From NCBI GenBank assembly GCA_945859605.1, contig OX243811.1:62880131-62944130 (forward strand): a stretch of 64,000 nucleotides of DNA. The letters are read 5' to 3'. Source of the DNA: Lumbricus rubellus. Lineage: Eukaryota > Annelida > Clitellata > Crassiclitellata > Lumbricidae. Positions within the stretch are counted from its first letter, which is position 1. Each line of letters opens with the position of its first letter. Positions 1 through 11,600 of this stretch are shown here, piece after piece. The notes under the pieces were generated by a model. It had not been told where the DNA came from and searched no databases. It worked only from the letters and a program-made list of their open reading frames with translations. Made by a program: the position numbers and the translations under genes.

Positions 1-75
1 CAGACAAATGCCGCTCTTGCTTACCGATGTAGCTAGCTCACCTGGTGCCGTCAGCTCTTGGAGCTCTGGCGACAG

Positions 76-378
76 TCACGATGTATCCTCTCCAGTGGCC
101 TCTTTTGGCACCTCCAAGCTCATACCAGACTTCTCGTGTATTTCATCCATCCATTTCTTCCTTGGTCTTCCTCGTCTTTTTCTTCCCTCTCCGCATACCA
201 TCATCAATTCTTTTTCCAAACCGTTTGATCTCATCACGTGGCCGAAGTAGCTTAATTTCCTCCTAGTTGCTGTTTGCTGCAGTGTCTCATTCCTCTCGAT
301 TCCCAGCTCCCCGCACATCGACTCGTTAGTTCTCCTTTCCGTCCATGAGATCCTCAGCATCTTTCTCCAAATCCACAT
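76..378 (-). pseudogene. LINE reverse-transcriptase C-terminal fragment
   Basis: About 100 codons on the minus strand match the extreme C-terminus of animal non-LTR retrotransposon ORF2 proteins: the R-K-L-x-Y-F-G-H-V block, then a basic R-x-R-G-R-P-R-K-K-W stretch followed by M-D-E-I. The nested LINE at 28783-29567 ends with the same kind of block. No RT catalytic core is present in the window, so this is a 5'-truncated copy or one running off the left edge. It probably sits in an intron of the eIF4G-like gene that follows on the plus strand. Confidence 0.7.
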
Positions 379-670
379 CTCACACGCGTTAATAGCTAAC
401 TAGGCTAGTATATACTAGTCTTTTTCATTCTGTTAAATATTGTACACGTATATCCGTTCATTTTGTCACATATCAAAACATTAATCCATTCAGCATCTTT
501 AACTAAGATGCTACCATAAACTCTTGTGTAAACAGTCGCGACTTAATGTCTAAGAAATGTGTCTCGGATGAAATTGAGCTAAACATGTTCATGTAAGTTG
601 TGAACATGATTTAAATCAAGTTGGTTTACCATTGATTTGTGTTTTATTAGAACTTGTTTATTTTTATCAG
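379..670. other. Intronic sequence, no feature seen
   Basis: AT-rich sequence between the LINE fragment and the first eIF4G-like exon. It ends in a pyrimidine-rich splice acceptor (ttttatcag) at 662-670. No earlier MIF4G exon was recognised here. Confidence 0.5.
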
Positions 671-2478
671 GTTTATTGGTGAGCTGTTCAAGCAGAAGAT
701 GTTGACTGAGAAAACAATGCACGATTGCATCAAGAAACTTCTGGATGCCGAAGATGACGACAGCTTAGAATTATTATGCAATCTTCTGAACACAATTGGA
801 AAGGAGTTAGACACAGATAAGTCTAAAGTATGTTGGAGTTACATAGAAAGCTATCAAGTTCAGCATAACGAACATCTGATTGTTGCATCATTTTTTTGAA
901 TTTTTTGTCTTATCCAGTTTCTGTCTATGGAATTTATATAGTGCCCATTTAAGAAAACTGTTGAGAGGTGCTTGCTATTCAGACATGGCCAGGGAGGATA
1001 GCCAAAATATTATAAAAAAGAAAACCATGGTGTTATAATGACGAGGCACCACCTAACAAACTACTGATCGAGAGCTCTAAAACTACTACTGTTTGAACTA
1101 CTGTCTTGGAATGAAATGGACAATATTAATTTATAAAATCAATGTTTGGGTGTGATGTCTTTAATTTTTGTGCCTATATACATGTACGTCTGTGTTTGTC
1201 TCAATTCTTCAATAGTTTGAGATGGACATTTTCTTAATTGCATGGCATATTTACCAATATGCTATGCGATTATGCATGGCATATTTACCAATATCAATTT
1301 TTGGCTATGCAATTAAGATAGGCTGGAGCAGTGGAGCTATGTTCATGTCCAGCTCATTTGACTTATTCTTATATTTCAGAAGTTAATGGATTCCTATTTC
1401 ATCAGGTTGAGTGACGAGCAAGGCAGTGTTTCTTCAGGGATTTGGTTCATGATTAGAGATCTACTGAAACTGCGAAAAGTAACTTCTTCCTTGCATAGTT
1501 TCATCATCACAGTTGATGAGCAATTTAAATTATTTATTTGCATCTCATTTTAACAATAATTTCATGCACTAATTGGTGGTGTCAGTGCCTACGTGCATGG
1601 TAGTTAAAGCTCAGATTAGAAATATGGATAGATGTCATTAATGTAAGAGAAATTAATAATTTAAGTATCCTACAGGATTGCATTTTGGTATCCTATATAT
1701 TTTTGCGTGATCCAGGTCATGCACTACAATTTGGCTGTGTTATTATCTGAGAATTGCCGTTGGTCTTTAAAGTCTTGAGATGGTCCACACTTTTGATTAG
1801 GTGGGAATGCTAGTGAATACATTCTGTCATTAGATTCTGTCAGTGGATTTTTATACAAGTTTATATTGGCAAAGCGTAGATCAGGCATATCGGCTTAACT
1901 AAGTTTTGATGCATTGGCCCTACATTGGAACATTTTCACATGTGTGCTGCAACCCAATTCCTCTGTTTAATGGAAAGAAGTGACCAGTGCATTTTAAAAT
2001 TCTACTTGATGTAATCAAGAGCTCAGAAATTGAGTTTTGTAAGTGAACTGCTTGATCCAGAGTGTTGGGAGTGATGACTCTAAATTAAGTTTACATTGCA
2101 GACTTTGCAGTAAAATGAAAATAATTTACTGGTACTTGCCTGCAAAAAATCTATTTACTTAGGCTTATTCGTAAAGAAATTTAGACTACATTTTATGTGG
2201 CATTTTTTGAGAGGAACAAAAATACGGCTAACTAACAGATGTGAGGAGATGCAGCTTGTTCTGAGCTGGAGATGCTTTCATTCTAGAATAAGTGGATACC
2301 ACAGAGAGTGGAGAACATTCCAAAGACCATTGTTGAAATCCACAAAGAAGCAAACGAAGAGAAGGAATTGGCCAAACAGCAGCTGCTCAACCGGGGTCTT
2401 CCGAAACCGAGACCCGATCGCCGTCTTCCAGGCTCCTCTTCCACTGAAAAACCTGGAGATGACTGGTGGACAATTTAG
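671..2478 (+). CDS. eIF4G-like MIF4G domain, C-terminal exons (5'-partial gene)
   Basis: Three exons are supported: 671-827, 1380-1478 and 2287-2478. Each follows a clear AG acceptor; the first two end at GTATGT and GTAACT donors, and every junction is phase 0. Together they read like the last third of the eIF4G MIF4G HEAT domain: F-I-G-E-L-F-K-x-[19 protein letters not shown], then M-D-S-Y-F with [10 protein letters not shown] (canonical S-S-R-I-R-F-M-L-Q-D), then W-I-P-Q-R and [11 protein letters not shown]. The last exon ends G-D-D-W-W-T-I-stop, apparently a remnant of the DDGWNTVP segment that follows MIF4G in canonical eIF4G. The protein would therefore lack the MA3 and W2 domains. Earlier exons lie left of the window. 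MIF4G normally binds eIF4A and eIF3. Two changed arginines in the SSRIRF block suggest a diverged paralogue; a decayed copy is possible. Confidence 0.8.
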
Positions 2479-4546
2479 GCCTTCGAGAAATTTACGTTCT
2501 AGCGCCACGCAATTTTTCTGCAAAAATTCGATTATAATCACGCAACAGTGCCAAAATTGGCAATGAGGCTATGAGCGCAATATGTTTCGCAAATTCTTCA
2601 AAAATTGCACCGTAATTTTCAAAATTGGGCTTTATTTGGCTTTAAAAAAAATGGCGGAGCGTAGTAATTCAACATAGCAACTAGTCACGACACCGTTAAA
2701 ATGGCTGCCACTGATTGGGATGATTACAGAGATTTATATAGAGGAATTTGTATTTAAAGACGTTTTTTGGTAGTGATGCACAAACTCGAATCATGCAAAA
2801 TTCTAGAACTTCACAGCCACAAGATAAAATGCGTTAGGCAAAGTTTATCTAAGACTTGAGTGGTCACACGGGATCGTCGCTTAGTGTGCCGGTATCATGC
2901 CATAATCTCCCCTATAGTTGTTTAAAAGGTTTTTTCGTTTTTTATTCGCTCTCAAAAACGTGTTTTTTTTCGTTTTTTCCCATTGTTTTATTTAGTTTAT
3001 TGTTTTTTATGTAACGCTATTTATTTATTTTCTGTCTCTTATTAGTTTTCTTAATTTGATTTTTTCCTGGTATTCCTTATACGTTTTCAGCCCAATCTCA
3101 AGGTTTCAACTAACTAATGTCATTATTTAATTGTTTAACGTCATCATTTAAGAGACACATGTAGTACCGTAAGTAAACAAGGGTTTTAATTTTAAAATGC
3201 AGTTTAAGATGTAAAAAGTCATATTATTTTCAATTTCCGTTTTTTCCGTTTTTTATTTTTTCTAATAAAACGACGTTTTTCCCCTTTTTTACTCCGTTTC
3301 CATCGTTTTTTTACATCTATGAGCTCTCCAGGGATGAATTAATCTATCCCCCGGATGAAATATGCCGGTATAGATTATTCAGGGATAAACCATTCTATCC
3401 CAATAATTGAAAAACGCGTATAATAGGCTAATTGGAGAATTTATGTTGCAATCAAAATTTTAAGTGACTGATTGTTTTAAGTGTTCTATGCAATGTTCAG
3501 AGCAAGGCAACTTGAATTTATTTAGTGACTATTAAAGTGTTCTTAGGTGTTCTAAATGTTGTAAGATTTTCAAAACCAATTAAAGCAAACAAAATTATCA
3601 AGTTGGAATAAACATGCCTGTTAGTGTCATTGTCTAAAACAATGCAAATGGAAGTTAATTTGCAAAAATAAATACATGCAGAAAAATCTTTTTCCACTTA
3701 TTGTCATCGGGGGGGATACAATTAATACGGGGGATAGCCTACTCTATATCGTGGCACCGGCTAGTGATGGAACGAATGAATTATCCTATTGGCGTTAGGT
3801 GTAGGCTACAATGAAAACGGAGGGGCGCTACTATTCAGCACGTGCAACTTTGTGATTTGATTATAGGCATACACTGTCTTGAAGTTGTACTGTTGTAGGC
3901 TACTCGAAGCATTGTGAACTAGGCCTAGATGCGTCTAGGCCTTTCTTATCCTACTGTCTGGCAATTGCTTTCTCAACCTTACCTTGTAGCGCTTTAAACA
4001 TCTCTGCATGTCACTATTAATAATATCATTATTACAGTCATACTTTCGTTAAACTGCATGATTGAAATTATTTAGGCCTATTGTGTGTGCGCGTTATGTA
4101 TTAGGCTATATGTTCTACAAAGGGGCTAAATTAATGCCTGATTATCAAATTTGAGTAAGCTTAGGTCGCATTAAAATGAGCTACTAACAATAGGCCTACT
4201 TCTGCAGTTCTGCTGGAGGCGATTTCAATGGTCATATGCCTCTTTTCGCATATCAAGAGCCAAAATATGGAATGCTAAGATTGTACAGCAAAAGTAATGC
4301 TTTTCATTAGCCTAATACGGTAATTTAAAGATTATTATGTGCGCGTTATGGCTAACATCTGCTCCTGGACATATTAGGCCTATCAAATCGTAGCTAAATT
4401 AATTTTATTGAACAGGCAGACCTTTCAATTTCGATCTTGTTTGAGAATTACCAGAGGCATAATTATAGATCACATGAAACTAGGCCTACGTAGTTTTCTC
4501 AAAACGAAAGAAATACGGTAGGCCTATTATATACCTAAGCGGCACG
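2479..4546. other. Intergenic, AT-rich, with a possible degenerate inverted-repeat element
   Basis: No coding exon was recognised, and in particular no continuation of eIF4G. The segment has long T-rich runs (about 2935-3310). At 2889 a GTGCCGGTATCATG-type start is followed by a C-rich block. A roughly inverted end (GTGGCACCGG) lies near 3750-3762 after a G-rich block at 3710-3735. The ends resemble the element at 26433-26824 but no clean target duplication was found. The stretch 4480-4546 should hold the promoter and 5'UTR of the TRIM gene. Confidence 0.4.
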
Positions 4547-5665
4547 ATGGCTATCAACACGACTGAAATAAGCGACATATTTAAGAATATCGTCGAATGC
4601 TGCATATGTGAAGAACCGTTCACGGATCCTCGAATTTTACCATGCTTTCACACGTTTTGTGTGAACTGCCTGAAAGAAATTGGATCGAAAGACTCGAAAG
4701 GACCTGGTGACATCATACCTTGCCCACAATGCAGCGCTGTGTTTACCCTGCCATTAGGCGGATTTATGGGACTGCAGAAGAATTTATTTATGGACAAACT
4801 TCTAGGAGTAATCGATCGATCGTCTCAGCAGAGTGTGTGTGACATGAATACAGGAAGCTGCAGCTCAGTTGGATGGTACTGCAAAGAATGCAAGCAGAAG
4901 TTGTGCGCTGAATGCTCCATACTTCACAAGACAATAAAGACTCAGAAAAACCATCATGTAGTTCCTTTTGAAAATCACGCTGATTCTCTGCAGTCTTTCG
5001 ATATCAACAATTCAACATTTTGTGATCGGCATGAGAAGGAGAGGCTAAAACTATTCTGCAACGATTGCAAAGTGGTACTGTGTACATTTTGCTTTTTGGA
5101 AAACCACCAGACTCACAAATGGTCAAAGGTTACAGATGCTGCTAAACTGTTTAGAACACATATCACCAGGAATATTGACATGCTATCCAGTTGCGTGTCT
5201 GAAACTCGAAGCTCCAATGAAGAAAGCAACATTAGACTTTCTGCGACTGTCATGAATGTTGAATCTGCAATCAAGGCGAAGAAACTTCAAGTGAAAGCTA
5301 TGCTGGAGCGAATCGTAGACGAAGATGAAAGGTCTTTACTTTTGAGACTGACTTCATTGACACAAAGAGCGTCCAAGCAACATGAAATGAAAGCAGAAGA
5401 GATTTTCAGACATCAGATGAAACTGGACAAGTACATCATGTTCTGCAAGGAAATTGCTGCTCAAGGATCTGATGTTGACATCTGCCGCGCTGCAAGTGAA
5501 GTAGAAAATAGAGCCAAGGAGTTGAAAGACTTGCTCGGAACTGCAACGGATCGACAGACGACCAGGTTTCAAATTACTTTTGAGGATAACAAATCAGAAG
5601 ATTTACTGAAGACACGTTACGGCAACTTGCTAGGACAAATTGAAGGTAGGCCAACTATAGCCTAA
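4547..5665 (+). CDS. TRIM protein exon: RING, B-box 1, B-box 2, coiled coil
   Basis: The ATG at 4547 opens 372 codons. RING C3HC4: Cys18/Cys21, Cys33, His35, Cys38/Cys41, Cys59/Cys62. B-box 1 spans about residues 98-137 (C-x6-C, C-x2-C, C-x2-C, His). B-box 2 spans about 159-190 (Cys159, His162, Cys171/174, Cys179/182, His187/190). A Lys/Glu/Leu-rich coiled coil follows to about residue 340. This is the tripartite order of TRIM ubiquitin ligases, similar to the large TRIM56/TRIM45-like families of marine invertebrates. A good donor (AAG, then GTAGGC) after base 5645 leaves phase 1, and the next acceptor at 6182 continues the frame. Read unspliced, the frame stops six codons later at 5665, so a C-terminally short isoform from intron retention is conceivable. 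No SPRY, NHL or filamin domain follows. Confidence 0.88.
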   Translation: MAINTTEISDIFKNIVECCICEEPFTDPRILPCFHTFCVNCLKEIGSKDSKGPGDIIPCPQCSAVFTLPLGGFMGLQKNLFMDKLLGVIDRSSQQSVCDMNTGSCSSVGWYCKECKQKLCAECSILHKTIKTQKNHHVVPFENHADSLQSFDINNSTFCDRHEKERLKLFCNDCKVVLCTFCFLENHQTHKWSKVTDAAKLFRTHITRNIDMLSSCVSETRSSNEESNIRLSATVMNVESAIKAKKLQVKAMLERIVDEDERSLLLRLTSLTQRASKQHEMKAEEIFRHQMKLDKYIMFCKEIAAQGSDVDICRAASEVENRAKELKDLLGTATDRQTTRFQITFEDNKSEDLLKTRYGNLLGQIEGRPTIA

Positions 5666-8600
5666 TGTAACTGTTACTAAATAAAAATTGTAGATATTTC
5701 GTTGACACATAGGCCTACCTCCCTTGACGGATCTGTTCCATAATAAATTCGACCCTGTAGGCTATATTCTGAAATAAAGTCTCCGGCGGGGAAGAGAATA
5801 TCATATGGGCCTAGCCTACTGTGACTTGGGCGACTGCAACTCACTTGGAAAGATTTGGTAACTTGCAGGCTACCAACTAGGTCTAAACAAATTTAGAAGG
5901 ATAAGACTACAAGATAGGCATACAACGAAACTTGCAAGCATTAAAGTTTTTTAAAGCATTTAAATTGATAAAGTTTCTAATAAAATATCAGCATCCGTAA
6001 TCGATGGTGTGCTTGCAGTGCTTTGAATCCACCGAATTACCTATATAGCCTACACCATGTAGGCTAAGCTTATTCAAAGGAACATAGCTCACTATATGCA
6101 AACTAAGGCTTACTAAGCAGTAGGCCTAGGCTATAATTATAGCCTACAATTAGATTATTTTTGTGTTGATGCTTTTTTCAGTTTCCAATGATAAACTGAC
6201 TTCAGGAAATGAATTGTTTGAAAATTCATCGCTGGCTGCTAAACCAAAACTCAAAAATGCCATAGCCATTATAGATCCAAGCACTGGAGAGAATGTGCTG
6301 GAAACATTAGAAATTGAGTCAATTCAAACTTCAGACGAGGCGAGTAACTATAGGCTAGCTGTAGTGGTTTTACTATTATAAGAATATATTTCTACAGTAG
6401 GCCATTTGGCTTCTGTCAAAATAGATTTTACGTAGCCTGTAGGCCTATACTTTCTGTTTCCTCTCGGGATCCCGCAATGGCTCAACTCATTGCATGATCC
6501 GTAATGACAAATATCCTACGAGTTTCACGGGCGTAGCCAGAGACAAAAAATGTTATAGGTTCCATATCGTGGTTTCTGCAATGGACTTAAATACGCAGAG
6601 GTCTGAGGTAGCTTTCCAAAATTCGAAAATAGGCTAATCTATTTCGGGGTTTGAATTCTGAAACCCCAAATACGCCCATGCTCACGAGCGAGCTTCAGCA
6701 GCAATTCTCAATCCCGTAACCCAGTTTGAGACTATAGACCAGGGGTTCTCAACCTTTTTTGGCGCGCGACACACCTAAACTTCCAACCAAATTTCGCGAC
6801 ACACCATGCAATTGTCATGTGAATATCGTTAAAAAAATCAAATTAGGCCTAAGTCAGCTTACCTACATGTATATTGTATAGGCCTATATTTGAAATTTCT
6901 ACAAATTTTAATAAAATGAATGTTGATGCTCTCTATTTTCTAATTATTATTCTAACATTCAAAATGTGACTAATCTAAATTTTACGATTCTACGACGTTT
7001 TATGACTCTTCATTAATTGCATGTCCTATAATAAATTATAAGGCAAACATTGTGGCTGTTCCCGATTGCAATGAGATCAAATGGAACAGCCTATACGCCT
7101 GCCAAACTGCTAAAGTGAACAAGTCAGTGTAATGCAAGAACCTGGGTTGTATGCTGTGAGAATTGGTGTGTCGCGATACACCAGTTCTTCGCGACACACC
7201 AGCGACACACCACTTTTACGCGACACACTACCGGTCGCTTCGCGCACCGGTTGAGAACCCCTGCTATAGACCAACAGTGATAACAAAATATAGAAATAAA
7301 CCCTTTATGAACGTGTATGCCTATAGGCCTATGGACTAGGCCTACTGAAAGGCTCTGGGACACTGCTTGCTTGAGAAGATGGAAAACAGATTTAGCAACG
7401 GATTTTCATTTCGTAATAAATAGCCTAATAGGCTAATTTAAAAACCGGCTAAATATGTATTATTTTAAATCTTGCAACAGAAGCTGCACAGAATGCAAAT
7501 GGTTTCTTTAGAACTAGGCCTATTTAATTAAACTTTACACCAGGCATTTATATTTTTATAGGCACTCAAAATTAAGAGTGAATTTGCACACAAAGTGGTC
7601 CAGACAATTATTAATGGTGGCAAGAAGACAACCAATTTTCAATCGGAGGAAAACAAAGCTAAACAGCCACTCTTCGGTGCTACTAGACCCAACAACTTCT
7701 TGACCACTGCACCAGCTTGCTTTGCGCCCGATAAACAAGGAAACGTAGAAGAAAAATTAATGACTGCAGAAGAGAACCAACAGGAAAAGGTGCAAGACAG
7801 AGGTAAAGAGAAGTCAGATGAGAAGATGCTGGAGAATATATTAAACAAGGGGCAGCAAGAACGACAGGAGCAGAAACAAGAGAGGACGCAAGGACCTGCT
7901 CCAATTATTGCTAAGCAGCTTCAGGTTGAGAATGATGATACGCAGAAACCTCCTCTAGATGCTGAACCGCTTCAAATGGGACAGAAGTCAAGGGAGCTAG
8001 GTTCGGGTCAATCTAAAACAAAAACGGAAAAGACACATGTACTCATTCCGGATGATTCAAGGTCAGACAAGAGAACAAACACCGAGCTGCTTAGGCCTAC
8101 ATGGACCATCTCCTCCAGTCCAAGTAAACAATTCTATGGTTTATCATTTCAATATTGATTCTTTTTTAAAGTTTAAATTACTTCAATAATTAAGATTAAA
8201 CCACATCGGCCTAACCTACCTACAATAATATTGACAGTAGGCCTATTATATAGGCTAATCACATAATTGCATGTAGGCTATATAAGGACATTGAAACATA
8301 TAAGCTTACATGTATGGTATTGGCTATTTGGCTTCATTATATCCTACCATATTAGGGAACTATAGGCCTTATTATGTGGGATACTATAATAAATTCTACA
8401 AAATCACGACGTTTTAAGAGTTCATGTGAATTCTGAAAACGGCTGATCCAAACCGAGACCACAATAGTAGGCCTAACTCCACAAATATATAGGCTGTTGC
8501 AACGCATGAAACTTATAGTTATGCGAATATTATGATTACCATTTGGGCTTCGTGCTCCTACCTACATAGGCCTACCTAGTTGCTCTAGGAGATTTCATGC

Positions 8601-11600
8601 ATCTCGATCTCTTCAATTCCCGACTGAAGATTTCTTTGCGTGCACTGCTCTCCAGTGCAAGAAACTAAAATAAATTCTCATTTTCACAGGTAACATTACT
8701 TTAATCAGGTCGCAAATCTCTAACGACTGTTGTTTGGATCAGTCCCAGATCCAAGATTTCCATCTCGCGAGTGTGGACTGCTACAGTCAAAACCCGGATA
8801 GCTAGTTGCCTTCATTGGTTTTGTGCTATCACCAGCTTCCCCAGCTTCCACTAACACGTTCCTCATTATTTGATAGCCCAGGCAAATTTCTTTCTTCGTT
8901 GTCTTAGGACCAGGTTTTTAATTTTTTTATTTGGCACTGGGATCGCCTTTCATTGACCCAAGCTCCGGGAGGCACTTTACAAATAGGCTATATTGCCCTA
9001 TACATACAATAGCCTACAATATGTAAATGTAGGCTACATAAACGCATAAGCCTACATGCACAACATTGCACACAACATTGCACACACGCATACACAAAAA
9101 CAAACGAATACATATTATGTGCACATAATATGTAGCCTGCCCTACACACATAAATACACAGATGCATAGGCTCACACACATTTATACGAGCATAAAACAC
9201 TACAATGTAGGCCTACGTATATACGTTGATCAAAGACACTCACCAACAGACGCTGCTACCATTATGATATTGACGGTAGCCTATTTAATTAAGTCAATAG
9301 CATTTTTGTCATCATCATTGAATCTTAGAGACGTGTTTTCTCTGATCTTCTGAAAATAAACAGGTGAAGAAACTCCGCCGAATCCACGTAGAAGGGCAAT
9401 CATTATGTACGACCGGGAATTTCTTCTTCAGCTTCGGTATATGCCAGAGTCATTGAAGACTCCTCTATGGTTATCAAACTGTCCAGACATCTCGCTAAGT
9501 ATGCGAGCCTCGGTGAGAAAACTGCTTTCCTAGAACTTGAACGTGCAATGAATTGCAGTAGTGTGCACTTCTTGCTGGAGTATTAAATGGGAGGTGGCAT
9601 TTTATTATCTTGGGAATACGCTCAGTGTCATTCTAACTTGCGGGTGTAAATTTTGTAAAATCAGCTAAATGTGGAAATTCTTTGTGTTCAAAAGATGAAA
9701 AATAAATAAGCTTCTTATAGGCTACAGTAACTGTAAAAAAATAATAATAACAATAATAATTATAACTGGCTGACACTGATCTTATCATCTAACAAGGGTG
9801 AACCGATAATAATTATGATAATTATGGTTTTGAGTGAATTGTTTGCTTACTATCAATTTCATAACTTGTTTCATGCAAGGGTTTTGAATCAACCATTGCT
9901 TTTATTTCATTTATAGTTACCGCACAGAAATAATCCCAGCCAAATACGTCACGAGATCTTTGAGAGCTTTGCATCTGAGCCACTGAATACAAGCGGGACA
10001 TCAGTGAAACGCGACAGCTCACAAAAGCGAAGTAAAGGTCGTAGTAGACGTCAAGAAACTACGAAACTTTTTCATTTTCACACGTAAAATTACTTTACTC
10101 AGGCCGCAAATCTCTAACGACTGTTGTTTGGATCAGTCCCAGATCCAAGATTTCCATCTCGCGAGTGTGGACTGCTACAGTCAAAACCCGGATAGCTAGT
10201 TGCCTTCATTGGTTTTGTGCTATCACCAGCTTCCCCAGCTTCCACTAACACGTTCCTCATTATTTGATAGCCCAGGCAAATTTCTTTCTTCGTTGTCTTA
10301 GGACCAGGTTTTTAATTTTTTTATTTGGCACTGGGATCGCCTTTCATTGACCCAAGCTCCGGGAGGCAATTTACAAATAGGCTATATTGCCCTATACATA
10401 CAATAGCCTACAATATATAAATGTAGGCTACATAAACTCATAAGCCTACATGCACAACATTGCACACACGCATACACAAAAACAAACGAATACATATTAT
10501 GTGCACATGATATGTAGCCTGCCCTACACACATAAATACACAGATGCATAGGCTCACACACATTTATACGAGCATAAAACACTACAATGTAGGCCTACGT
10601 ATATACGTTGATCAAAGACACTCACCAACAGACGCTGCTACCATTATGATATTGACGGTAGCCTATTTAATTAAGTCAATAGCATTTTTGTCATCATCAT
10701 TGAATCTTAGAGACGTGTTTTCTCTGATCTTCTGAAAATAAACAGGTGAAGAAACTCCGCCGAATCCACGTAGAAGGGCAATCATTATGTACGACCGGGA
10801 ATTTCTTCTTCAGCTTCGGTATATGCCAGAGTCATTGAAGACTCCTCTATGGTTATCAAACTGTCCAGACATCTCGCTAAGTATGCGAGCCTCGGTGAGA
10901 AAACTGCTTTCCTAGAACTTGAACGTGCAATGAATTGCAGTAGTGTGCACTTCTTGCTGGAGTATTAAATGGGAGGTGGCATTTTATTATCTTGGGAATA
11001 CGCTCGGTGTCATTCTAACTTGCGGGTGTAAATTTTGTAAAATCAGCTAAATGTGGAAATTCTTTGTGTTCAAAAGATGAAAAATAAATAAGCTTCTTAT
11101 AGGCTACAGTAACTGTAAAATAATAATAATAACAATAATAATTATAACTGGCTGACACTGATCTTATCATCTAACAAGGGTGAACCGATAATAATTATGA
11201 TAATTATGGTTTTGAGTGAATTGTTTGCTTACTATCAATTTCATAACTTGTTTCATGCAAGGGTTTTGAATCAACCATTGCTTTTATTTCATTTATAGTT
11301 ACCGCACAGAAATAATCCCAGCCAAATACGTCACGAGATCTTTGAGAGCTTTGCATCTGAGCCACTGAATACAAGCGGGACATCAGTGAAACGCGACAGC
11401 TCACAAAAGCGAAGTAAAGGTCGTAGTAGACGTCAAGAAACTACGAAACTTTTTCATTTTCACACGTAAAATTACTTTACTCAGGCCGCAAATCTCTAAC
11501 GACTGTTGTTTGGATCAGTCCCAGATCCAAGATTTCCATCTCGCGAGTGTGGACTGCTACAGTCAAAACCCGGATAGCTAGTTGCCTTCATTGGTTTTGT

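Noticed and set aside
8690..8811. Possible extra exon at the start of each array unit
   Set aside because: The open stretch ends in a stop without a convincing donor, and the acceptor seen in copy 1 is not conserved in copies 2 and 3.
8988..9353. Short open frames repeated in all three array units (8988-9200 minus, 9162-9353 plus)
   Set aside because: They recur only because the unit is duplicated; no family resemblance and located in introns of the model.
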